Shown here: positions 60,119-64,000 of the stretch, piece after piece
How positions within the stretch are numbered: the stretch's first letter is position 1
Layout of the letters: the number at the start of each line of letters is the position of its first letter
Source of the DNA: Halocatena marina
GTDB taxonomy: Archaea; Halobacteriota; Halobacteria; Halobacteriales; Haloarculaceae
DNA: 64,000 nucleotides
Reading direction: 5' to 3'
Assembly: GCF_025913575.1 (NCBI RefSeq)
Contig: NZ_CP109785.1
Coordinates: forward strand, 2,852,001 to 2,916,000
Notes under the pieces: generated by a model
Databases searched by the model: none
What the model was told of the DNA's origin: nothing
What the model saw: only the letters and a program-made list of their open reading frames with translations
Made by a program: the position numbers and the translations under genes

Positions 60119-61933
60119 TTATTTGCCCCAGAACGGGTCGACCTTCCGTCGTTTGTCGAGATATCGGCTGAGTGTTTCTCGTTCGTCTGCAGGAATATCT
60201 TCGCGGAGTTCCTGTTCGAGGATCTTGGCGTGCTTCTCTGGAAGTTCGGTCCAGAGTTCGTCTCCCTCGTCAATCTGTCGGCCAACGGTGGGTCCATCGA
60301 TGGAAACGCTAACACGTTCGCCCGCGCGAGCTTTATCGAGATCCTCACCCTGTGATTGGATCCCTTTGAGAACGCCGACGCGTTCAGGATTATTCCCTTC
60401 GAACGCTGCGATTGGCGAGTTTCGATAGAGAGTGCCCGATAGAATCTCGATGCCGACGACGGCGGGATTCGACTGCCGGAAGACGTGGTCTTCGAGGATG
60501 CGAAACGAACACGGATGCATGATGTTTTCGAGGACGGTGTCTTGCTGGGCGCGTTCGATTTCGGTGACGAACTCCTCGTACTCCTCAACGAGCTGGTAGA
60601 TAACCTCGTTTCTGAAGATTTCGATGTTCTGTTCTTCCGCTCGTTCGTTTGCATCCGAGTGGATTTCGACGTTGAACGCGAGAATGACTTCGTGCTGTGC
60701 TTCTTCGGCAGTGGACGCGACAGCCACATCACGTGGCGCGACATCACCGACCTCTGCACGAACGATCGGGACTTCAGCTTCCTGCAAGGCGTTTGCGATC
60801 GCTTCGAGACTTCCGAGCGTGTCTGCTTTGACGACGACACCTTGCTCGTCGGTTTCGACCGTGATATCCGCGAGTTCTGCTTCGACAGCCGCGGTGACCT
60901 CCGCTACATCTTGATCACGGACAACGCGGACTGGAGCACCCGCGATAGCGTTGTCGAGTTCTGGTGCGGCGATCTTCACACCCGCCGCAGCGACGACCTC
61001 CTCGACCTGTTCGAACTGCTTTTCGGTCCGGATTTCCGCCAGCGCACGCGGTTGGAGGAGCGCACGAACCTCTGTAACGATCGGGTTGTTCTTCGCCCCA
61101 ATCACGATCGTGTCGTCAGTTCGGATCGTCCCATCGTAGAGGACAACATCGAGGGTCGTACCGAATCCTCGTTCCTCGGTCACCTCAAGGACCGTTCCCG
61201 CCCCCGGTCCGGCCGTGTTTATTTCCATCGCCTCCTTCATGTATCGCTGTGAGAGGCCCATGAGGACGGTGAGGAGATCGGGAACCCCCTCTCCAGTGAG
61301 CGCGCTGAGCGGGACAACGCCAGCGTTGCGCTGGAAGTTCCGGACCTGCCAGTACATATCCGACGAAATGTCGTTGTCGCTCAGCTCACCGATGAGCGAA
61401 TAGAGTTGTTCGTCAACCCGCGAGCGCGTACGATCATTCTGAGCGTCGAGGCTGGTCTGAATCGGGCCGGATTCTCGTGACTTCCAGCCCGGAACCGTAT
61501 CGATCTTATTGGCTGCGACGACGAACGGCGTCTGTGTGCGTTTCAGTATATCGAGTGCTTCGATCGTTTGTGGCTGAAAGCCGTCATTCACGTCGATGAC
61601 GAGAATAGCGATGTCAGCGAGCGCGCCGCCACGCGATCGAAGCGTCGAAAACGAATGATGCCCTGGAGTATCGATGAATAGAAGACCGGGAAGGTCGAAA
61701 TCATCGGGATCGACCAACCGTCCGGCGATATCAGAGATCACATCGAGCGGAACGGCTGTTGCGCCGATGTGCTGGGTGATTGCCCCAGATTCACCCTGTG
61801 TGACTGCCGATCCTCGGATCGTATCGAGCAGGCTTGTTTTCCCGTGGTCGACGTGACCGAGAACGGCGACGATGGGGGTCCGCAATCCATCAGAACCAGA
61901 ATGCGTGTCCGTATTAGTATCCGTATCAGACAT
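60119..61933 (-). CDS. infB: Translation initiation factor IF-2 / aIF5B
   Basis: A 604-aa GTPase; ATG 61933 ([13 protein letters not shown]) is preferred to a start upstream at 62023. G1 [21 protein letters not shown]3 [13 protein letters not shown], and G4 [13 protein letters not shown] are intact. Domain II ([20 protein letters not shown]), domain III and the C-terminal domain IV ([20 protein letters not shown]) follow in the archaeal order. It joins ribosomal subunits at initiation. A housekeeping chromosomal gene. Confidence 0.95.
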   Translation of the reverse strand: MSDTDTNTDTHSGSDGLRTPIVAVLGHVDHGKTSLLDTIRGSAVTQGESGAITQHIGATAVPLDVISDIAGRLVDPDDFDLPGLLFIDTPGHHSFSTLRSRGGALADIAILVIDVNDGFQPQTIEALDILKRTQTPFVVAANKIDTVPGWKSRESGPIQTSLDAQNDRTRSRVDEQLYSLIGELSDNDISSDMYWQVRNFQRNAGVVPLSALTGEGVPDLLTVLMGLSQRYMKEAMEINTAGPGAGTVLEVTEERGFGTTLDVVLYDGTIRTDDTIVIGAKNNPIVTEVRALLQPRALAEIRTEKQFEQVEEVVAAAGVKIAAPELDNAIAGAPVRVVRDQDVAEVTAAVEAELADITVETDEQGVVVKADTLGSLEAIANALQEAEVPIVRAEVGDVAPRDVAVASTAEEAQHEVILAFNVEIHSDANERAEEQNIEIFRNEVIYQLVEEYEEFVTEIERAQQDTVLENIMHPCSFRILEDHVFRQSNPAVVGIEILSGTLYRNSPIAAFEGNNPERVGVLKGIQSQGEDLDKARAGERVSVSIDGPTVGRQIDEGDELWTELPEKHAKILEQELREDIPADERETLSRYLDKRRKVDPFWGK

Positions 61934-62077
61934 GGGTCTCACCCGGAGAGAACTCCTTGTTCGAGTCTGTCCGTCGGTAAGGTTAAGTCTTAAGAAGCGG
62001 TGAGTCCGCGGGACATCGTTCACCTCGTCTCGGATGGCCCCACGTATTTATATGCTACCCTCCGATAGAACGGATAT

Positions 62078-62317
62078 ATGCCCAGAATTCTCGCAGAGAA
62101 CCTCTCTGGAAAGGCCATCACTGGCTCGGACGGCACACAGATAGGAATGCTGTACAACATCACGATGAACGTCAAGAACGGTAAGCTCAAACACCTCGTT
62201 GTCGACCCGACAACGAAGGGGAATAACGAGAATTTCCCAACCAACGACCTCGGGCACTATCTCATCCCAGTCGACCGTGTGACGGCGGTCAAAGACCACG
62301 TCATTATCCGCCGATAG
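62078..62317 (+). CDS. PRC-barrel domain protein
   Basis: A 79-aa single-domain protein: ILAENLSGKAITGSDGTQIG, then NGKLKHLVVDPT and LIPVDRVTAVKDHVIIRR match the PRC-barrel fold found in 16S rRNA processing and photosynthesis proteins. ATTTATATGC near 62045-62054 is a TATA box about 27 nt before the ATG, fitting a leaderless transcript. Its stop is directly followed by nob1, so both probably act in ribosome maturation. Confidence 0.85.
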   Translation: MPRILAENLSGKAITGSDGTQIGMLYNITMNVKNGKLKHLVVDPTTKGNNENFPTNDLGHYLIPVDRVTAVKDHVIIRR

Positions 62318-62773
62318 ATGCACGTTCTCGACGCCTCGGCGTTTATCCGGGAGTATAACACAGACGGACAGACTGCCACAGTTCCACGGGTTCGAGAGGA
62401 ACTCACAGCCGAAAGCGGATACCGATTTGACGCGCTCGAAGGAAGCGGAATGCACGTTCACGTCCCCGACGCGAATGCGATTGAGCACGTCGAACGTGCT
62501 GCACGCAATAGCGGCGACCTAAACGAACTCTCCGAGACTGACGTGCGCCTTCTCGCTGCCGCATTCGAACTCGATGCGACGCTGGTCACTGACGATTATG
62601 CGATGCAGAACGTCGCAGAACGCCTCTCCGTCTCGGTCGAAGCGATCGAACACGACGGGATCACCGAAGAACGCGACTGGCAATTCCAGTGCGTGGGCTG
62701 TGGACGCATCTACGACGACGATCCTGACCGCTGTCCAATCTGCGGAAGTGACTGTTCGAGAAAAAACCCATAG
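62318..62773 (+). CDS. nob1: Nob1 endoribonuclease
   Basis: A 151-aa protein with an N-terminal PIN domain (MHVLDASAFIREY with D4; SETDVRLLAAAFELDATLVT and DDYAMQN with further acids) and a C-terminal zinc ribbon, CVGCGRIYDDDPDRCPICGS. Nob1 makes the 3' end of 16S rRNA in archaea. It starts right after the PRC-barrel stop. Confidence 0.9.
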   Translation: MHVLDASAFIREYNTDGQTATVPRVREELTAESGYRFDALEGSGMHVHVPDANAIEHVERAARNSGDLNELSETDVRLLAAAFELDATLVTDDYAMQNVAERLSVSVEAIEHDGITEERDWQFQCVGCGRIYDDDPDRCPICGSDCSRKNP

Positions 62774-62958
62774 GTAATTGAACCATAAGAATTCTTGTCA
62801 TACTCTCCGAGACGGTTGACCGTCCACAGCACGGCTAACTCGGAGATAACAGTTCGTCGGAACCGTTCGTGAGTGTTACGGCTACCAGAAACAGCCAACG
62901 TCTCACGTGAGCGTTGCAATAAAAGCGAACAAAAGCGTGCAAAAGAGAGTGAGTGCCT

Positions 62959-63717
62959 TCAGGGGGCGGCGATTCCCATCACTTGCGAGTAGGCGATGAG
63001 GAATTGGATAGCGTTGAACAGTCCGTGAACAATCGCTGGAATGACGAGATTGCCAGAGAGCTCATAGAGACTTCCGAGAATCAGGGCAAGGACGAAGATA
63101 ACGGTCAGGGTCACGAGCATCTCTGTTGGCGACCCGATCAGTCCAAACACGTGAATCGAGGCGAAGACAGCACTCGCAATGATGATCGCCGGGACAGGAC
63201 CAATCACGCGTTTGATCGTTCCTTGAACGATCCCCCGGTACAGCAGTTCTTCTGCCGGTCCAACGAGAAGGATCGATACTGGGACCAACAGCAACAACAA
63301 TGCGGGATTTTGGAGACCACTTTCGATGAGTTCACTCTGAGCAGGATCGACACCGAGTTGCGTAATGACGAATGTGACGCCTCCCCATCCGATAAGAACA
63401 GCGATAATGCCACCAATGAGATAGCTGATTCCGCTCAGATTAGGAATACGGGCTCGAATGAGATCAGAGCCATCCTTAGAGTACATGAGGTAGACGAGTC
63501 CGACACCACCGAATCCGAGGCCCTGTAGCGAAAACGCACTTATCAACGCGAGTCGCTCTGGATAGTCAGTAACGGGAATTCCCACCAACTGAAGTGCCAT
63601 AATGACGAGAAATGCAATGACGTTGCCCGCTACATAGGCACCGAGTGCGAGCGCGATCATCCCGCCAATCACCCGAAGCTGATCATCAGTTTCGTGCTTG
63701 ACAGTCGCTTCCTCCAT
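62959..63717 (-). CDS. CPBP-family intramembrane glutamic protease
   Basis: A 252-aa protein from ATG 63717 with about seven membrane helices. VGPAEELLYRGIVQGTIKRV contains the EExxxR motif, and ASAVFASIHVFGLIG and PAIVHGLFNAIQF the later His motifs of CPBP (CaaX/Abi-type) proteases. Substrate unknown. It lies 2 nt after the stop of a small upstream gene. Confidence 0.85.
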   Translation of the reverse strand: MEEATVKHETDDQLRVIGGMIALALGAYVAGNVIAFLVIMALQLVGIPVTDYPERLALISAFSLQGLGFGGVGLVYLMYSKDGSDLIRARIPNLSGISYLIGGIIAVLIGWGGVTFVITQLGVDPAQSELIESGLQNPALLLLLVPVSILLVGPAEELLYRGIVQGTIKRVIGPVPAIIIASAVFASIHVFGLIGSPTEMLVTLTVIFVLALILGSLYELSGNLVIPAIVHGLFNAIQFLIAYSQVMGIAAP

Positions 63718-63719
63718 CG

Positions 63720-63893
63720 TTACTCGACCACCCACAGTTTGTCGCTGTCGAGTCGATTCATTAGTAACTGTACGGCTGCACGCCGAATAGATCTTGCGAG
63801 TGTGTCGTCCGATCTGTTGTGACAGGACAGGTGTTCGATACTTGTTGGAATTCTGTCACCAACAGCACGAATCCAAGTACAGAGACACTCCAT
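63720..63893 (-). CDS. Small hypothetical protein upstream of the CPBP gene
   Basis: A 57-aa protein from ATG 63893: MECLCTWIRAVGDRIPTSIE then DDTLARSIRRAAVQLLMNRL. The stop is 2 nt before the protease ATG, so coupling is likely. Some residues suggest a conserved haloarchaeal small protein, but no family is recognised. Confidence 0.45.
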   Translation of the reverse strand: MECLCTWIRAVGDRIPTSIEHLSCHNRSDDTLARSIRRAAVQLLMNRLDSDKLWVVE

Positions 63894-63925
63894 CGTACGA
63901 TGTTTGAGGTACAAGTACGTTTGTC

Positions 63926-64000
63926 TTATTCTATCACGAGCCGCTCTTTGCCAGAGACAGCCTTGGCTTCAGCGGTATCACTGCCGCCGAGAAGTCCATG
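63926..64000 (-). CDS. C-terminal end of a gene running off the window
   Basis: The minus strand reads GLLGGSDTAEAKAVSGKERL then VIE and a TAA at 63926-63928. Only about 24 codons are visible, so the product cannot be named. Confidence 0.4.
   Translation of the reverse strand, partial: HGLLGGSDTAEAKAVSGKERLVIE

Noticed and set aside
60485..61252. 255-aa plus-strand frame
   Set aside because: It is fully antisense to infB, whose GTPase motifs are certain; composition reflects codon mirroring in GC-rich haloarchaeal genes.

Overview
The window comes from a haloarchaeon (class Halobacteria). The predicted proteins are strongly acidic and archaeal core genes are present (aIF5B/InfB, Nob1, pyruvoyl arginine decarboxylase, haloarchaeal isocitrate lyase). 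TATA-like boxes about 27 nt before start codons suggest leaderless promoters. The genus cannot be read from the sequence.

Layout. 0.2-1.0 kb: an ArsR-type regulator with a VOC protein. 1.3-9.35 kb: a block of tailed-virus virion genes (prohead protease/scaffold, decoration-like protein, HK97-type major capsid protein, connectors, gp10-like protein, tail protein). No portal, terminase, tape measure or lysis genes are seen, so this is a provirus remnant. It is interrupted by a 0.7-kb inverted-repeat-bounded element carrying a MazG-like gene and contains one homopolymer frameshift. It ends abruptly inside a gene, fused to the 3' end of an opposing regulator. 9.3-10.5 kb: a scrapyard with a TnpB fragment and the C-terminal stub of an AAA ATPase whose full-length homologue lies at 33.4-34.5 kb.

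10.6-42.1 kb is a large genome-defence or DNA-modification island. A CARF-wHTH (Csa3-like) regulator is divergent from a seven-gene, 18.8-kb operon: two small proteins, a 1043-aa P-loop ATPase, a coiled-coil protein, two tandem giant DEAD/H helicases with zinc-ribbon arrays and DUF1998-type C-termini, and a PLD-like protein. Gene order and sizes match the dpdG-H-I-J-K half of bacterial 7-deazaguanine DNA modification/restriction clusters. Next come IS scars, a frameshifted small gene and a CARF + PIN-like nuclease pair. The modification half is at 33.4-42.1 kb: AAA ATPase, wHTH protein, a second TGT-like enzyme, a DpdA whose C-terminus carries a YaaA/DpdC-like domain, and a divergent queD-queE-folE-queC preQ0 operon. 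The joint reading, which is an inference, is that GTP is turned into preQ0, TGT-type enzymes insert the deazapurine into DNA, and the helicase/ATPase/PLD operon attacks unmodified DNA. The CARF proteins may add cyclic-nucleotide signalling.

42.2-52.8 kb: a truncated VOC gene and IS relic, small enzymes (DUF1917-like, GNAT, methyltransferase, nucleotidyltransferase, phosphotransferase), a PIN toxin with a wHTH partner, and a small integrative element (tiny zinc-finger genes, FilR1-like regulator, tyrosine recombinase). 53.3-64 kb: ordinary chromosome, with aceA and a malyl-CoA lyase-like gene, an Amt-PII fusion, an Lrp regulator, a nirA pseudogene, pdaD, infB, a PRC-barrel gene, nob1 and a CPBP protease.
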